Below are positions 9,282 through 21,629 of a stretch of 64,000 nucleotides of DNA, in pieces (the first letter of the stretch is position 1; the number at the start of each line of letters is the position of its first letter). The notes beneath the pieces were generated by a model. The model saw only the letters and a list, made by a program, of their open reading frames with translations. It was not told the DNA's origin and made no database searches. The stretch comes from Anaerobacillus isosaccharinicus (lineage in GTDB: Bacteria; Bacillota; Bacilli; Bacillales; Anaerobacillaceae): assembly GCF_001866075.3 (NCBI RefSeq), contig NZ_CP063356.1:1602164-1666163 (forward strand), read 5' to 3'. The translations under genes were made by a program, and so were the position numbers.

Positions 9282-9288
9282 TTTTTTA

Positions 9289-9319
9289 AAAAAAACTCGC
9301 ATTTATGCGAGTTTTTTTG
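9289..9319 (+). terminator. Intrinsic terminator after rplL
   Basis: AAAAACTCGCAT and ATGCGAGTTTTTTT form a stem with a run of T. It closes the rplJL transcript. Confidence 0.92.
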
Positions 9320-9336
9320 TTGTGAGTTTTAAGGGG

Positions 9337-9417
9337 AATGTGTGAAATGTAGAATTATATTGAAAGTGACGCTTCGAAGCTATTCTAAACTCATTCTGTA
9401 TTCTACATTCTATGTTT
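9337..9417. repeat. Heptad palindromic repeat, copy 3 (rplL-rsmC gap)
   Basis: Left arm GAAATGTAGAATTATA at about 9343-9358, core GACGCTTCGAAGCTATTC at 9368-9385, and right arm with TTCTGTATTCTACATTCTAT at 9393-9412. The same core CTTCGAAGC occurs in copies 1 and 2. Confidence 0.75.
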
Positions 9418-9509
9418 AACGCTACTCATAATTTTAAAATTACTTGTATATTTCTAATAACTATTAATCATAATGATTATTGGTGTAAAAAGAAAAGGTG
9501 TGATGAAAA

Positions 9510-10112
9510 TTGTCGAATCACTATTATTCAGAAAAGCCGACAGTTGAAAGTTCTCGAAGAAAATGGGAGTCTCATTTAAGAGGGCTTAAAATGCTGTTCA
9601 CTTCTGATGCAGGTGTTTTTTCAAAGAAAGAAGTAGATTTTGGGTCGCAATTATTACTTGAAACTTTCCGTTTTCCTAGAATCGATGGTGATATTCTAGA
9701 TGTGGGTTGTGGTTATGGTCCAATTGGTTTAACACTAGCTAAAGAAAATCCGAATTGCAACCTTACGTTGGTTGATGTAAATGAGCGCGCCCTTGAATTA
9801 ACGGAACTTAATGCCAAACTTAATCAAGTAAAAAATGTAACAATTAAAAAAAGTAATCTATTAAGTGCTATTGAAGGTAAAAAGTTTGCGTCTATTTTAT
9901 CAAACCCACCAATTCGAGCAGGTAAGAAAGTAGTTCACCAATTATTTGAGGAGGCTTATAGCCATTTAATCGATGACGGAGAGCTTTGGATCGTTATTCA
10001 AAAGAAGCAAGGGGCTCCATCTGCGATTGAAAAATTAGAGAGTTTATTTTCTGATGTAGTAGTTGAGAAGAAGTCAAAAGGTTATTTTATCATTTCTGCA
10101 AAAAGAAGTTGA
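9510..10112 (+). CDS. ybxB: Class I SAM-dependent methyltransferase, RsmC-like (YbxB)
   Basis: A 200-aa protein with SAM motif I (ILDVGCGYGPIGLTLA, residues about 63-78), acidic motif II (TLVDVNERAL) and the catalytic NPPI motif (SNPPIRAGKK) typical of N2-guanine rRNA methyltransferases such as RsmC. It likely modifies 16S rRNA, but the exact target is inferred from family. The start is TTG 9510 behind AAAGGTG. It lies between rplL and rpoB, as ybxB does in B. subtilis. Confidence 0.88.
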   Translation: MSNHYYSEKPTVESSRRKWESHLRGLKMLFTSDAGVFSKKEVDFGSQLLLETFRFPRIDGDILDVGCGYGPIGLTLAKENPNCNLTLVDVNERALELTELNAKLNQVKNVTIKKSNLLSAIEGKKFASILSNPPIRAGKKVVHQLFEEAYSHLIDDGELWIVIQKKQGAPSAIEKLESLFSDVVVEKKSKGYFIISAKRS

Positions 10113-10647
10113 CTCTGATTTCGGTTTGTGTTAGTGTTATTTAATGCGTATGAATATCGTTTTAAGCCTAAATTACCTCAAATGTCAACTTTAATTTTTT
10201 GTTTAAACATCCAGTTTTTGGGTAAACTAATATAATAAAAAATACCTAGTTCTGTGTTTTTTGCAAAAGCCTAAGACTCATTGGTACATAAGTTGCACTA
10301 CAGCTGAGAGAATGAACGTTTAAAACAATTGGTCTTTTTAATGATAGAAAGGCCTTTATCGATTGTGGTTTTTTTAGTGAAAACCCTTTTTCTTTTTCAC
10401 TAGGAAAAGGATTTACTTATGGAGAACAAAAGTCTCCAATTAATAGTAGAAGTACGAATAATATTTTTATCAGCAAAACTAAGTATGCCGATTGTATCCC
10501 ACCAGCATCGTTAGATCATGACGATCCACTTGGGGGTATCGAAGCTGCTGAGTTTTTCTAATATGCTTAGTTTGAAAGCTAAGCCTCATCATTAGTTTCT
10601 TGACTAATAGATGGACACTAAAACGCTAGATTTAAGGGGTGAATCAG
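10113..10647 (+). promoter_or_regulatory. Long rpoB upstream region with candidate promoter and hairpins
   Basis: No convincing gene in 535 bases. TTGACT at 10109-10114 has only a poor -10 (TAGTGT at 10132). A perfect TATAAT lies at 10231-10236 without a clear -35. Further on, AGTGAAAA/TTTTCACT (10376-10401) can pair, and CCTTTT/AAAAGG (10385-10410) could compete with it. Hairpins also occur at 10565-10584 (GCTTAG/CTAAGC) and 10591-10608 (ATTAGT/ACTAAT). A 31-codon frame begins at ATG 10419 but has no ribosome binding site. This is probably an untranslated leader of rpoBC. Confidence 0.5.
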
Positions 10648-13600
10648 TTGACAGGTCAACTAGTTCAGTATGGACGACACCGCCAACGAAGAAGCTACGC
10701 TAGAATTAAAGAGGTATTAGAATTACCTAACCTTATTGAAATTCAGACAGCATCTTATCAATGGTTTCTTGATGAGGGACTAAGAGAAATGTTTCAAGAC
10801 ATCTCTCCGATTCAAGATTTTACAGGAAACTTAATTTTGGAGTTTATTGATTACAGTTTAGGTGAGCCTAAATACTCTGTTGAAGAGTCGAAAGAACGAG
10901 ATGTTACTTATGCAGCTCCACTACGAGTGAAAGTACGTCTAATTAATAAAGAAACAGGAGAAGTAAAAGAACAGGAAGTCTTCATGGGTGATTTCCCATT
11001 AATGACTGAAACAGGTACGTTTGTCATCAATGGTGCTGAACGTGTAATCGTTTCCCAGCTTGTTAGGTCTCCAAGTGTTTATTATAGTAAGAAAATCGAT
11101 AAAAACGGGAAAAAAGGTTTTACAGCAACTGTAATTCCAAACCGTGGAGCATGGTTAGAACTAGAAACAGATGCGAAAGACGTTGTATACGTTCGTATTG
11201 ATCGTACAAGAAAAATCCCTGTTACAGTTCTATTGCGTTCACTAGGATTTGGATCTGATCAAGAGATCATTGATCTACTAGGTGAAGATGAGTATTTAAG
11301 AAACTCATTAGATAAAGATAACACCGATAGTACGGAAAAGGCCTTATTAGAAATTTATGAACGCCTACGTCCTGGTGAGCCTCCTACAGTAGAAAATGCA
11401 AAAAGTTTATTAGAATCGCGCTTTTTTGATCCTAAACGTTATGACCTAGCAAATGTAGGTCGTTATAAGATTAACAAAAAGCTTCATATTAAAAATCGAC
11501 TATTCAACCAGCGCTTAGCTGAAACATTAATTGATCCTGAAACAGGAGAAGTTTTAGCTGAAGAAGGAGCGATTATTGATCGTCGTCTTCTTGATCGCTT
11601 AATACCTTACTTAGAAAATAACGTAGGGTTTAAGGACGTTTCCTTGCACGGTGGTGTAATGGATGACGTTGAAGTGCCATTACAGTCTATTAAAGTTTAT
11701 GCACCAAACAAGCAAGAAGATGAAATGCCGATAAATGTTATTGGTAACCGAAGTGTAGATACAAGCATTAAAAATATCACACCTGCAGACATTATTGCTT
11801 CGATAAATTATTTCTTTAATTTACTTCATGGCATTGGAGATACAGATGATATTGACCACTTAGGTAATCGTCGTCTTCGTTCAGTTGGTGAGTTATTACA
11901 AAACCAATTTAGAATCGGACTTTCTAGAATGGAACGTGTTGTACGTGAGCGTATGTCAATCCAAGACGCTAATATGATCACGCCTCAAGCGTTAATTAAT
12001 ATCCGTCCTGTCATTGCATCAATTAAAGAGTTTTTTGGAAGCTCGCAGTTATCTCAGTTCATGGATCAAACAAACCCATTAGCAGAGTTAACGCATAAGC
12101 GTCGTCTTTCAGCATTAGGACCTGGTGGTTTAACTCGTGAGCGCGCTGGATTTGAAGTTCGTGACGTTCATTATTCTCACTATGGCCGCATGTGTCCAAT
12201 TGAAACACCAGAGGGTCCAAACATTGGATTAATTAACTCGTTATCTTCATTCGCGAAAGTGAATCAATTCGGTTTTATGGAAACACCATATCGTCGTGTA
12301 GACCCAGAAACAGGTAAAGTTACAGAGAAAATGGATTACTTAACTGCAGATGAGGAAGATAACTATGTAGTTGCCCAGGCGAATGCGAAGTTAGCTGATG
12401 ACGGTTCGTTTATTGAAGAAAATATTATTGCGCGTTTCCGTGGTGAAAATACCATTGTTAAACGTGAACGTGTTGATTATATGGATGTATCGCCTAAACA
12501 GGTAGTTTCTGCTGCGACTGCGTGTATCCCGTTCTTAGAGAACGATGACTCAAACCGTGCCCTAATGGGAGCGAACATGCAACGTCAAGCAGTACCGTTG
12601 TTACAACCACAATCGCCTCTAGTAGGAACAGGTATGGAGCATGTGAATGCAAGAGACTCAGGTGCTGCAGTAGTTTCTAAATATAAAGGTATTGTTGAGC
12701 GAGTTACCGCTAAAGAAATTCAAGTTCGTCGTCTTAGCGATGTAGACGGAAATGAAATTAAAGGTGACATTGATCGTTACAATTTATTAAAGTTTGTTCG
12801 TTCTAACCAAGGAACTTGTTATAACCAACGTCCAATTGTTAAAGAGGGTGACGTTGTTACTAAAGGAGAAATCCTTGCTGACGGTCCGTCAATGGAACTA
12901 GGGGAACTAGCCCTTGGCCGTAACGTTCTTGTTGGGTTCATGACTTGGGAAGGGTATAACTACGAGGATGCAATTATCCTTAGTGAGCGTCTAGTTAAAG
13001 ACGATGTTTATACATCGATCCATATCGAGGAATATGAATCTGAAGCACGTGATACGAAATTAGGACCTGAAGAAATTACAAGAGATATTCCAAACGTTGG
13101 TGAAGATGCATTACGCAACCTTGACGAGCGTGGAATTATCCGTGTTGGTGCAGAGGTAAAAGATGGCGACATTCTTGTAGGAAAAGTAACTCCAAAAGGG
13201 GTAACTGAACTTACTGCTGAAGAGCGACTTTTACACGCAATCTTCGGAGAAAAAGCTAGAGAAGTACGTGATACATCACTAAGAGCTCCTCATGGCGGAG
13301 AAGGTATCATTTTAGATGTGAAAGTTTTCAATCGTGAAGATGGTGATGAGCTTCCACCGGGAGTAAATCAACTTGTTCGCGTATATATTGTTCAAAAGCG
13401 TAAAATCCATGAAGGCGATAAAATGGCCGGACGTCATGGTAACAAGGGTGTTATCTCAAGAATTATGCCAGAAGAAGATATGCCTTATTTACCAGATGGT
13501 ACGCCTATCGATATCATGCTTAACCCATTAGGAGTACCTTCACGTATGAATATCGGACAAGTGCTTGAGTTGCACTTAGGAATGGCTGCAAGAAAGTTAG

Positions 13601-14187
13601 GCATTCACGTTGCGTCTCCAGTATTTGATGGCGCCACAGAAGAAGATGTTTGGGGTACACTTGCAGAAGCAGGTATGGCAAGAGACGGAAAAACAGTTCT
13701 TTATGATGGAAGAACAGGTGAGCCGTTTGATAATCGTATTTCAGTAGGTATTATGTATATGATTAAACTTGCTCACATGGTTGATGATAAGCTTCATGCT
13801 AGATCAACTGGTCCATACTCTCTAGTAACACAACAACCACTTGGTGGTAAAGCGCAATTTGGTGGACAGCGTTTTGGAGAGATGGAGGTTTGGGCACTAG
13901 AGGCATACGGTGCAGCTTACACATTACAAGAAATTCTTACAGTTAAATCAGATGATGTTATTGGTCGTGTGAAAACGTATGAAGCGATTGTTAAAGGTGA
14001 GAATGTTCCAGAGCCAGGTGTTCCTGAATCGTTTAAAGTATTAATTAAAGAGCTTCAAAGTTTAGGTATGGATGTAAAAATGTTATCTAGCAATGAAGAA
14101 GAAATTGAAATGCGTGATCTTGATGATGACGAGCAAACGAATGATAAACTTAATTTAAATCTTGAAACTACTGAATCAAACGGATAA
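10648..14187 (+). CDS. rpoB: DNA-directed RNA polymerase subunit beta
   Basis: A 1179-aa beta subunit, closely like B. subtilis RpoB throughout ([20 protein letters not shown] at the start). The rifampicin pocket ([30 protein letters not shown] split over residues about 455-485) has the standard sensitive residues. The C-terminal clamp sequences ([38 protein letters not shown]) are intact. TTG 10648 is the start: AAGGGGT at 10634-10640 is correctly spaced, while GTG 10639 lies inside that site. The last 40 residues are an acidic tail. Confidence 0.97.
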   Translation: MTGQLVQYGRHRQRRSYARIKEVLELPNLIEIQTASYQWFLDEGLREMFQDISPIQDFTGNLILEFIDYSLGEPKYSVEESKERDVTYAAPLRVKVRLINKETGEVKEQEVFMGDFPLMTETGTFVINGAERVIVSQLVRSPSVYYSKKIDKNGKKGFTATVIPNRGAWLELETDAKDVVYVRIDRTRKIPVTVLLRSLGFGSDQEIIDLLGEDEYLRNSLDKDNTDSTEKALLEIYERLRPGEPPTVENAKSLLESRFFDPKRYDLANVGRYKINKKLHIKNRLFNQRLAETLIDPETGEVLAEEGAIIDRRLLDRLIPYLENNVGFKDVSLHGGVMDDVEVPLQSIKVYAPNKQEDEMPINVIGNRSVDTSIKNITPADIIASINYFFNLLHGIGDTDDIDHLGNRRLRSVGELLQNQFRIGLSRMERVVRERMSIQDANMITPQALINIRPVIASIKEFFGSSQLSQFMDQTNPLAELTHKRRLSALGPGGLTRERAGFEVRDVHYSHYGRMCPIETPEGPNIGLINSLSSFAKVNQFGFMETPYRRVDPETGKVTEKMDYLTADEEDNYVVAQANAKLADDGSFIEENIIARFRGENTIVKRERVDYMDVSPKQVVSAATACIPFLENDDSNRALMGANMQRQAVPLLQPQSPLVGTGMEHVNARDSGAAVVSKYKGIVERVTAKEIQVRRLSDVDGNEIKGDIDRYNLLKFVRSNQGTCYNQRPIVKEGDVVTKGEILADGPSMELGELALGRNVLVGFMTWEGYNYEDAIILSERLVKDDVYTSIHIEEYESEARDTKLGPEEITRDIPNVGEDALRNLDERGIIRVGAEVKDGDILVGKVTPKGVTELTAEERLLHAIFGEKAREVRDTSLRAPHGGEGIILDVKVFNREDGDELPPGVNQLVRVYIVQKRKIHEGDKMAGRHGNKGVISRIMPEEDMPYLPDGTPIDIMLNPLGVPSRMNIGQVLELHLGMAARKLGIHVASPVFDGATEEDVWGTLAEAGMARDGKTVLYDGRTGEPFDNRISVGIMYMIKLAHMVDDKLHARSTGPYSLVTQQPLGGKAQFGGQRFGEMEVWALEAYGAAYTLQEILTVKSDDVIGRVKTYEAIVKGENVPEPGVPESFKVLIKELQSLGMDVKMLSSNEEEIEMRDLDDDEQTNDKLNLNLETTESNG

Positions 14188-14223
14188 TCGTAGAACCTGA
14201 AAGCCGAAAGGGAGGTTGACCCC

Positions 14224-17200
14224 TTGATAGATGTAAACAATTTTGAATACATGAAAATTGGTCTTGCTTCACCGAATAAAATACGATCTTGGTCTCGTGG
14301 TGAAGTTAAGAAACCAGAAACGATTAACTATCGTACATTAAAGCCAGAAAAAGATGGTCTTTTTTGCGAAAGAATTTTCGGACCTACAAAAGACTGGGAA
14401 TGTCATTGTGGTAAGTATAAGCGTGTACGTTATAAAGGTGTTGTTTGTGACCGTTGTGGTGTAGAAGTAACGAGAGCTAAGGTTCGACGTGAGCGTATGG
14501 GGCATATTGAATTAGCTGCCCCTGTCTCACACATCTGGTACTTTAAAGGAATTCCAAGTCGAATGGGGCTTGTCCTTGATATGTCACCACGTTCATTAGA
14601 AGAAGTCATTTATTTTGCTTCTTATGTGGTAACTGATGCTGGTGATACACCTCTTGATACGAAACAGCTTCTTTCAGAAAAAGAATACCGTACGTATCGT
14701 GAAAAGTATGGAAAAGGCTTCACAGCACAAATGGGAGCAGAAGCGATTAGAAAGCTTTTATCAGATATTGACCTAGAAAAAGAGGTTGATCTGTTAAAGG
14801 AAGAATTAGTTACAGCGCAAGGGCAGCGTCGAACTAGAGCAATTAAACGCCTAGAAGTTTTAGAAGCGTTTAGAAATTCAGGGAATGATCCATCGTGGAT
14901 GATCCTTGATGTGCTCCCAGTTATTCCGCCTGAGTTACGTCCAATGGTTCAATTAGATGGTGGTCGTTTTGCTACATCTGATCTGAATGATTTGTACCGT
15001 CGAGTAATTAACAGAAATAATCGTCTTAAACGTCTATTAGACCTTGGGGCTCCAAATATCATCGTTCAAAATGAAAAGCGTATGCTTCAAGAAGCAGTTG
15101 ATGCTTTAATTGACAATGGTCGACGTGGTCGTCCTGTAACAGGGCCTGGAAACAGACCGTTAAAGTCGTTATCGCATATGCTTAAAGGTAAGCAAGGGCG
15201 TTTCCGTCAGAACCTATTAGGAAAACGTGTTGACTATTCAGGACGTTCGGTAATCGTAGTAGGACCACAACTGCAAATGTATCAATGTGGTTTACCGAAA
15301 GAGATGGCTCTTGAGTTATTTAAGCCGTTCGTAATGAAAGAATTAGTAGCACAAGGTATCGCACATAACATTAAGAGTGCAAAACGTAAAGTTGAAAGAG
15401 TTCAACCAGAGGTTTGGGATGTACTAGAAGAAGTGATTAGAGAGCATCCGGTATTATTAAACCGTGCACCTACACTTCACCGTCTAGGTATCCAAGCTTT
15501 CGAACCTATTCTTGTTGAAGGAAGAGCGATTAAACTTCACCCACTTGTATGTACAGCTTATAACGCTGACTTTGATGGTGACCAAATGGCCGTTCACGTT
15601 CCGCTTTCAGCAGAGGCCCAAGCAGAGGCAAGAATTTTAATGTTAGCAGCGCAAAACATTCTAAATCCGAAAGATGGTAAACCGGTTGTTACACCGTCAC
15701 AGGATATGGTATTAGGTAACTACTACTTAACTTTAGAGCGTAAAGATGCTATTGGTGAAGGTTTTATCTTTAAAGATACGAATGAAGCAGTTATTGCTTA
15801 CCAAAATGGTTATGTTCACTTACACAGCCGTGTAGCAATTCCCGTAGCTTCTTTAAAGAAAACGACATTTACCGAAGAACAACAAAGTCAATTATTGTTA
15901 ACTTCTGTTGGTAAATTAATTTTTAACGAGATCTTACCAGAAACATTCCCATACATTAATGAACCATCGATGACAAATCTTCAGGAAGCAACTCCTGATA
16001 GATACATTGTTCCTATGGGTACAGATGTTAAAGAACTTTTCAAAGAGCGTGATGTAGTAACTCCGTTTAAGAAAGGTTTCTTAGGAAACATCATTGCAGA
16101 AGTATTTAAAATCTTTAAGATTTCTGAGACGTCTAAAATGCTAGATAGAATGAAAGCATTAGGATTTAAATACTCTACAAAGGCAGGAATTACTGTAGGG
16201 GTAGCTGACATTGTGGTATTACCAGAAAAGAAAGAGATCTTGGCTGATTCTGAATTAAAAGTAGATAGAGTTGTCAAACAATTCCGTCGTGGTTTAATTA
16301 CAGAAGAAGAGAGATATGATCGTGTTATTTCGATTTGGAGTGCTGCCAAAGATGTTATTCAAGAAAAGCTAATGGGTACACTTGATAAACTTAATCCAAT
16401 TTTCATGATGAGTGACTCTGGTGCCCGTGGTAACGCATCGAACTTTACACAGCTCGCTGGGATGCGTGGACTTATGGCGAACCCATCTGGTCGTATCATT
16501 GAGTTACCAATCAAGTCAAGTTTCCGTGAAGGGTTAACAGTATTAGAATACTTTATCTCTACTCATGGTGCTCGTAAAGGTCTAGCCGATACAGCTCTGA
16601 AAACGGCTGACTCAGGTTACTTAACTCGTCGTCTAGTAGACGTTGCTCAAGACGTTATTGTTCGTGAAGACGATTGTGGTACAGATAGAGGTTTAGAGGT
16701 TGCTGCAATTAAAGACGGAACTGAAATCATTGAAGGATTATATGATCGCTTAGTTGGCCGTTTTATATTTAAGACTGTATATCATCCTGAAACAAAAGAA
16801 GTTATTGTTGGCAGAAATACGCTAATAACTGAAGATATTGCTAAGGAAATTGAAGATGCAGGCATTAAAGAGGTAACAATTCGCTCAGCATTTACTTGCG
16901 ACACAAGACATGGAGTTTGTAAAAAGTGTTACGGTCGTAACTTAGCTACAGGTTCTGATGTTGAAGTTGGGGAAGCGGTAGGAATTATTGCGGCTCAATC
17001 AATTGGTGAGCCAGGAACACAGCTTACAATGCGTACTTTCCATACAGGTGGAGTAGCCGGAGACGATATTACTCAAGGTTTACCACGTATTCAAGAGCTA
17101 TTTGAAGCGCGTAACCCGAAAGGTCAAGCGGTTATTTCAGAAATCGTCGGAAAAGTTATTGATGTTTCTGATGTAACTGATAAGCGTGAAGTAACTGTAC

Positions 17201-17850
17201 AAGGTGAAATTGAAACAAGAAACTATCCAATTCCTTATGGAGCAAGAATTAAAGTAACTGTTGGCCAAGAAGTAATTGCTGGTGAAGAGTTAACAGAAGG
17301 TTCGATTGATCCGAAAGAATTACTAAAAGTTACTGGTATCAATGGAGTACAAGAATACTTACTACGAGAAGTGCAAAAAGTTTACCGTATGCAAGGGGTA
17401 GAAATTGGTGATAAGCACGTTGAGGTAATGGTACGTCAAATGCTAAGAAAAGTAAGAGTATTAGACGCTGGTGAAACGGAAGTATTACCAGGTTCACTTA
17501 TCGAAATCCAACATTTCAATGATGCAAACAAGAAAGTATTATTAACTGGTGGTCAACCTGCAACAGGTCGTCCAGTTCTTCTAGGTATTACAAAAGCGTC
17601 ACTAGAAACAGATTCATTCTTATCTGCAGCATCATTCCAAGAAACAACACGTGTTCTAACTGATGCAGCTATTAAAGGTAAGCGTGATGAGCTTCTTGGG
17701 CTTAAGGAAAATGTTATCATCGGTAAGCTAATTCCGGCTGGTACGGGAATGGCAAGATATCGTAACATTGACCTTGCTTTTGAAGGGAAAGAAGAAGATG
17801 GAGAAGTAGAAGGGCAAGAAGTTGAAAAAGAAATTGTCCTTCACGACTAA
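14224..17850 (+). CDS. rpoC: DNA-directed RNA polymerase subunit beta'
   Basis: A 1208-aa beta' subunit. The N-terminal zinc ribbon ([20 protein letters not shown]), the catalytic NADFDGD motif near residue 449, the bridge/trigger region ([16 protein letters not shown]) and the second zinc site ([13 protein letters not shown]) are present. The start is TTG 14224 behind GGGAGG at 14210-14215. It follows rpoB with a 36-base gap and is surely cotranscribed. Confidence 0.97.
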   Translation: MIDVNNFEYMKIGLASPNKIRSWSRGEVKKPETINYRTLKPEKDGLFCERIFGPTKDWECHCGKYKRVRYKGVVCDRCGVEVTRAKVRRERMGHIELAAPVSHIWYFKGIPSRMGLVLDMSPRSLEEVIYFASYVVTDAGDTPLDTKQLLSEKEYRTYREKYGKGFTAQMGAEAIRKLLSDIDLEKEVDLLKEELVTAQGQRRTRAIKRLEVLEAFRNSGNDPSWMILDVLPVIPPELRPMVQLDGGRFATSDLNDLYRRVINRNNRLKRLLDLGAPNIIVQNEKRMLQEAVDALIDNGRRGRPVTGPGNRPLKSLSHMLKGKQGRFRQNLLGKRVDYSGRSVIVVGPQLQMYQCGLPKEMALELFKPFVMKELVAQGIAHNIKSAKRKVERVQPEVWDVLEEVIREHPVLLNRAPTLHRLGIQAFEPILVEGRAIKLHPLVCTAYNADFDGDQMAVHVPLSAEAQAEARILMLAAQNILNPKDGKPVVTPSQDMVLGNYYLTLERKDAIGEGFIFKDTNEAVIAYQNGYVHLHSRVAIPVASLKKTTFTEEQQSQLLLTSVGKLIFNEILPETFPYINEPSMTNLQEATPDRYIVPMGTDVKELFKERDVVTPFKKGFLGNIIAEVFKIFKISETSKMLDRMKALGFKYSTKAGITVGVADIVVLPEKKEILADSELKVDRVVKQFRRGLITEEERYDRVISIWSAAKDVIQEKLMGTLDKLNPIFMMSDSGARGNASNFTQLAGMRGLMANPSGRIIELPIKSSFREGLTVLEYFISTHGARKGLADTALKTADSGYLTRRLVDVAQDVIVREDDCGTDRGLEVAAIKDGTEIIEGLYDRLVGRFIFKTVYHPETKEVIVGRNTLITEDIAKEIEDAGIKEVTIRSAFTCDTRHGVCKKCYGRNLATGSDVEVGEAVGIIAAQSIGEPGTQLTMRTFHTGGVAGDDITQGLPRIQELFEARNPKGQAVISEIVGKVIDVSDVTDKREVTVQGEIETRNYPIPYGARIKVTVGQEVIAGEELTEGSIDPKELLKVTGINGVQEYLLREVQKVYRMQGVEIGDKHVEVMVRQMLRKVRVLDAGETEVLPGSLIEIQHFNDANKKVLLTGGQPATGRPVLLGITKASLETDSFLSAASFQETTRVLTDAAIKGKRDELLGLKENVIIGKLIPAGTGMARYRNIDLAFEGKEEDGEVEGQEVEKEIVLHD

Positions 17851-17856
17851 AAAATG

Positions 17857-17885
17857 TTGACAGTGATGCATGAGGGTGTTATTAT
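17857..17885 (+). promoter_or_regulatory. Sigma-A promoter for the str operon (ybxF-rpsL-rpsG-fusA-tuf)
   Basis: TTGACA at 17857-17862 and TATTAT at 17880-17885 are exactly 17 bp apart, a few bases after the rpoC stop. It would drive the L7Ae gene and the str genes. Confidence 0.85.
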
Positions 17886-17931
17886 ATCTAAGTGCGTCAC
17901 AAAGATACCTGATACTTTGGAGGATAAAACG

Positions 17932-18180
17932 ATGTCTTATGAAAAAGTAGCACAGGCTGAAGAAAAGGTTATTGGCACGAAACAAACATTGAAAGCTTTA
18001 GAGGATGGGATCGTTAAAGAGTTATATGTTGCAAGTGATGCTGACTATAAAGTAATTTATAAGGTAATCGCTTTAGCAGAAAAAAATGACGTCCCTACCA
18101 TAAAAGTTCAATCCATGAAAAAGCTTGGCAAAGCTTGTGGAATTGATGTTTCAGCAGCCACTGTAGCGATATTGAAGTAA
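17932..18180 (+). CDS. ybxF: L7Ae-family ribosomal protein (YbxF)
   Basis: An 82-aa L7Ae/L30e fold protein. The family core (GTKQTLKALEDGIVKELYVASDAD) and the loop VPTIKVQSMKKLGKACGIDVSAA that binds kink-turn RNA are visible. B. subtilis YbxF binds K-turns and associates with ribosomes. ATG 17932 follows GGAGG at 17919-17923; an upstream in-frame ATG near 17854 lies in the promoter. Confidence 0.92.
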   Translation: MSYEKVAQAEEKVIGTKQTLKALEDGIVKELYVASDADYKVIYKVIALAEKNDVPTIKVQSMKKLGKACGIDVSAATVAILK

Positions 18181-18183
18181 AAT

Positions 18184-18221
18184 ACGTTTTTGCTAAAGTG
18201 TAAAAGCTTTGGCAAAAACGT
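18184..18221 (+). promoter_or_regulatory. Stem-loop in the rpsL leader
   Basis: The arms ACGTTTTTGCTAAAG (18184-18198) and CTTTGGCAAAAACGT (18207-18221) pair over 15 positions with one G-T pair and an 8-base loop. No T-run follows, so it is not an ordinary terminator. It could be a processing site or an S12/S7 control element; no function is shown by the sequence. Confidence 0.6.
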
Positions 18222-18291
18222 TACTTTCGGAAATTGATGAACCACCTGGCTCAGTGGTCTTTAAAAATGTTTTAGGGAAGGAGGAAATCAA

Positions 18292-18726
18292 ATGCCTACA
18301 ATTAACCAATTGGTACGTAAAGGTCGTACAGACAAAATCAAAAAGTCTGACTCACCTGCGTTAAATAAAGGTTACAACAGTTTCAAGAAGTCTCAAACTA
18401 ACCAGTCTTCACCTCAAAAACGTGGTGTATGTACACGTGTTGGTACAATGACTCCAAAGAAACCGAACTCAGCATTACGTAAGTATGCTCGTGTACGTTT
18501 AACTAACGGAATTGAGGTTACTGCTTACATTCCTGGTATTGGTCACAATTTACAAGAGCACAGCGTAGTACTTATTCGCGGTGGTCGTGTAAAAGACTTA
18601 CCGGGGGTTCGTTACCACATCGTACGTGGAGCTCTAGATACAGCTGGAGTACAAAACCGTATGCAAGGTCGTTCTAAATATGGAACTAAGAGACCTAAAG
18701 CAGGTAAAACTGCTGCTAAGAAATAA
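18292..18726 (+). CDS. rpsL: 30S ribosomal protein S12
   Basis: A 144-aa S12 with [12 protein letters not shown] at the N terminus and the conserved [11 protein letters not shown] (lysines 56-57) and [17 protein letters not shown] loops that touch the decoding centre. The streptomycin-binding lysines are the sensitive type. A strong AAGGAGG precedes ATG 18292. Confidence 0.97.
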   Translation: MPTINQLVRKGRTDKIKKSDSPALNKGYNSFKKSQTNQSSPQKRGVCTRVGTMTPKKPNSALRKYARVRLTNGIEVTAYIPGIGHNLQEHSVVLIRGGRVKDLPGVRYHIVRGALDTAGVQNRMQGRSKYGTKRPKAGKTAAKK

Positions 18727-18818
18727 TAAAAAAATAATAGCTCAAAGTAAAGAACAGTAGTGTTTAAATTTGAGCATGTACGAAAATAAATGTTAAATGA
18801 TTGAAAGGAGGGGAAATA

Positions 18819-19289
18819 ATGCCTCGTAAAGGACCTGTAGCTCGTAGAGATGTATTACCTGATCCATTATATAATTCAAAGTTAGTAACTCGTCTTATCA
18901 ACCGTATCATGGTTGATGGTAAGAGAGGGGTGGCTCAAACAATTTTATATAAAGCGTTTGAACTAGTTCAAGAACGTAGTGGAAATAATCCAATGGAAGT
19001 TTTCGAACAAGCTATCAAAAACATCATGCCAGTTCTTGAAGTTAAGGCTCGCCGTGTAGGTGGATCTAACTATCAAGTGCCGATCGAAGTTAAACCTGAG
19101 CGTCGTACGACGTTAGGACTTCGTTGGTTAGTAAACTACTCACGCCTTCGTGGAGAAAAGACGATGGAAGAGCGTTTAGCTAACGAAATCATGGATGCTG
19201 CTAACAACACTGGTGCAGCTGTTAAAAAGCGTGAAGACACGCACAAAATGGCTGAAGCAAACAAAGCGTTTGCTCACTATCGTTGGTAG
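18819..19289 (+). CDS. rpsG: 30S ribosomal protein S7
   Basis: A 156-aa S7, [16 protein letters not shown] at the start and the conserved [28 protein letters not shown] end. It nucleates the 30S head. ATG 18819 follows AAGGAGGGG at 18805-18813. An extra 6 codons upstream are in frame but overlap the ribosome binding site. Confidence 0.97.
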   Translation: MPRKGPVARRDVLPDPLYNSKLVTRLINRIMVDGKRGVAQTILYKAFELVQERSGNNPMEVFEQAIKNIMPVLEVKARRVGGSNYQVPIEVKPERRTTLGLRWLVNYSRLRGEKTMEERLANEIMDAANNTGAAVKKREDTHKMAEANKAFAHYRW

Positions 19290-19335
19290 GATAACACGAA
19301 CTTATCATATTTTTATAGCAAAAGAAGTCGGACGG

Positions 19336-19360
19336 ACGTTTAGCCTTGAGTTAAACGTCT
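19336..19360 (+). promoter_or_regulatory. Hairpin between rpsG and fusA
   Basis: GACGTTTA and TAAACGTC are an 8-bp perfect inverted repeat with a 9-base loop and no T-run. Possibly a processing or pause site; function unknown. Confidence 0.4.
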
Positions 19361-19427
19361 ATCGTCAGGCTTGTTATGCTATCTGCAACTAAAATAATGC
19401 TCAACATTAGGAAGGAGAAAGAAACCT

Positions 19428-21509
19428 ATGGCAAGAGAGTTCTCCTTAGAAAAGACTCGTAATATTGGTATCATGGCTCATATTGATGCTGGTAAAACAA
19501 CTTGTACTGAACGTATTCTTTTCTATACAGGCCGTATCCACAAAATTGGTGAAACTCATGAAGGAGCTTCACAAATGGACTGGATGGAGCAAGAGCAAGA
19601 GCGTGGTATTACAATCACATCTGCTGCTACAACTGCTCAATGGAAAGGTCACCGTATTAACATCATCGATACACCAGGACACGTAGACTTCACAGTAGAA
19701 GTTGAGCGTTCATTACGTGTACTTGATGGAGCTGTTGCGGTACTAGATGCACAATCAGGTGTAGAACCACAAACAGAAACAGTTTGGCGCCAAGCTACTA
19801 CATATGGTGTTCCACGTGTTGTATTCGTTAATAAAATGGATAAGCTAGGTGCAGATTTCTTATATTCAGTAGGAACAATTCATGATCGTTTAGGTGCTAA
19901 TGCACACCCGATTCAGTTACCAATTGGTGCTGAAGATGAATTCAATGGGATTATCGATCTTGTAGAAAATGTTGCCTACTTCTATGAAGATGATTTTGGT
20001 ACACGTTCTGATGCAGTAGAAATTCCTGATGAATATAAGGAACTTGCTGAAGAATGGCGTACTAAACTAGTTGAGGCTGTTGCTGAACTAGACGAAGATC
20101 TAACGATGAAGTATTTAGAAGGGGAAGAAATCACGATAGATGAGCTAAAAGCGGGAATCCGTAAAGGCACAACAAGCGTTGAGTTTTTCCCAGTAGTATG
20201 TGGATCGGCATTCAAGAATAAAGGTGTTCAATTATTATTAGACGCTGTTCTTGCCTACCTTCCATCACCACTCGATGTTCCTGCAATTAAAGGGATTTTA
20301 CCTGATACAGAAGACGAAGAAGTAACTCGTGAGTCAAGTGATGATGCACCATTCTCAGCTCTTGCATTCAAAGTTATGACTGACCCTTATGTTGGTAGAC
20401 TTACATTCTTCCGTGTTTACTCTGGAACAGTTAACTCTGGTTCATATGTAGTTAACTCTACAAAAGGTAAGCGTGAAAGAATTGGTCGTATCCTACAAAT
20501 GCACGCTAACTCACGTGAAGAAATCTCAATGGTTTACTCAGGTGATATCGCGGCAGCAGTAGGACTGAAAGACACGACAACTGGTGATACATTATGTGAT
20601 GAGAAGAACCAAGTAATCTTAGAATCAATGGTATTCCCTGAGCCGGTAATTCACTTATCAGTTGAGCCGAAGTCAAAAGCGGATCAAGATAAGATGGGTA
20701 TGGCACTTGCGAAGCTAGCTGAAGAAGATCCTACGTTCAAAACTCATACTGATGAAGAAACTGGCCAAACGATCATTGCTGGTATGGGTGAGCTTCACTT
20801 AGATATCATTGTTGACCGTATGCGTCGTGAATTTAAAGTAGAAGCTAATGTTGGTGCTCCTCAGGTTGCTTACCGTGAAACAATCCGTAAATCGGCTAAA
20901 GTTGAAGGTAAGTTCGTTCGTCAATCTGGTGGTCGTGGACAATACGGTCACGTTTGGATTGAGTTCTCACCACTTGAAGAGGGTGCTGGGTTTGTCTTTG
21001 AAAATAAAATCGTTGGTGGAGTCGTACCACGTGAATATGTACCTGCTGTAGAAGCTGGTATTAAAGAATCTATGCAAAATGGTATGCTTGCAGGTTATCC
21101 GTTATTAGACCTTAAGGCTGCTATCTATGATGGATCTTACCATGATGTTGACTCGAATGAAATGGCGTTTAAGATTGCTGGTTCTATGGCACTTAAAAAC
21201 GCAAAATCTCATTGTGACCCAGCAATTCTTGAACCAATCATGAAAGTAGAAGTGGTTGTTCCTGAAGATTACTTGGGAGATATTATGGGAGATGTAACAA
21301 GCCGTCGTGGCCGTGTTGAAGGAATGGAAGCTCGCGGAAATGCACAAGTAGTTCGTGCGATGGTTCCACTTTCTGAAATGTTTGGTTATGCAACATCTCT
21401 ACGTTCTCGTACACAAGGACGTGGTAACTACTCAATGCACTTCGACCATTATGAAGAAGTTCCAAAGAGTATTTCTGAAGAAATCATTAAAAAGCAAACA
21501 GGACAATAA
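19428..21509 (+). CDS. fusA: Elongation factor G
   Basis: A 693-aa translocase GTPase. G1 (AHIDAGKTT), switch II (DTPGHVDF) and G4 (NKMDKLGAD) are present in the N-terminal GTPase domain, followed by domains II-V, including the domain [13 protein letters not shown] segment. AAGGAG at 19411-19416 precedes ATG 19428. It belongs to the str operon. Confidence 0.97.
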   Translation: MAREFSLEKTRNIGIMAHIDAGKTTCTERILFYTGRIHKIGETHEGASQMDWMEQEQERGITITSAATTAQWKGHRINIIDTPGHVDFTVEVERSLRVLDGAVAVLDAQSGVEPQTETVWRQATTYGVPRVVFVNKMDKLGADFLYSVGTIHDRLGANAHPIQLPIGAEDEFNGIIDLVENVAYFYEDDFGTRSDAVEIPDEYKELAEEWRTKLVEAVAELDEDLTMKYLEGEEITIDELKAGIRKGTTSVEFFPVVCGSAFKNKGVQLLLDAVLAYLPSPLDVPAIKGILPDTEDEEVTRESSDDAPFSALAFKVMTDPYVGRLTFFRVYSGTVNSGSYVVNSTKGKRERIGRILQMHANSREEISMVYSGDIAAAVGLKDTTTGDTLCDEKNQVILESMVFPEPVIHLSVEPKSKADQDKMGMALAKLAEEDPTFKTHTDEETGQTIIAGMGELHLDIIVDRMRREFKVEANVGAPQVAYRETIRKSAKVEGKFVRQSGGRGQYGHVWIEFSPLEEGAGFVFENKIVGGVVPREYVPAVEAGIKESMQNGMLAGYPLLDLKAAIYDGSYHDVDSNEMAFKIAGSMALKNAKSHCDPAILEPIMKVEVVVPEDYLGDIMGDVTSRRGRVEGMEARGNAQVVRAMVPLSEMFGYATSLRSRTQGRGNYSMHFDHYEEVPKSISEEIIKKQTGQ

Positions 21510-21629
21510 TTTTATAAACATTATTGTATCTAAGAGTAAAATGTTGTAATCTAAGAAAGGTGATTTTAGGATCGCTTTTCCGATAATTATATAAATTTAA
21601 TTCTTATTATTTTAAGGAGGAATTTTAAA

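Noticed and set aside
10419-10535. Short ATG frame in the rpoB leader as a possible leader peptide
   Set aside because: No ribosome binding site, no repeated regulatory codons, and its stop is not linked to a terminator hairpin.
10639-10647. GTG start for rpoB at 10639
   Set aside because: It lies inside the ribosome binding site for TTG 10648, and the family sequence starts at the TTG.
12020-12160. Possible rifampicin-resistance changes in RpoB
   Set aside because: The pocket residues by eye are the sensitive consensus.
19195-21549. Plus- and minus-strand ORFs inside rpsG and fusA
   Set aside because: They are out-of-frame shadows of highly expressed genes without own ribosome binding sites.
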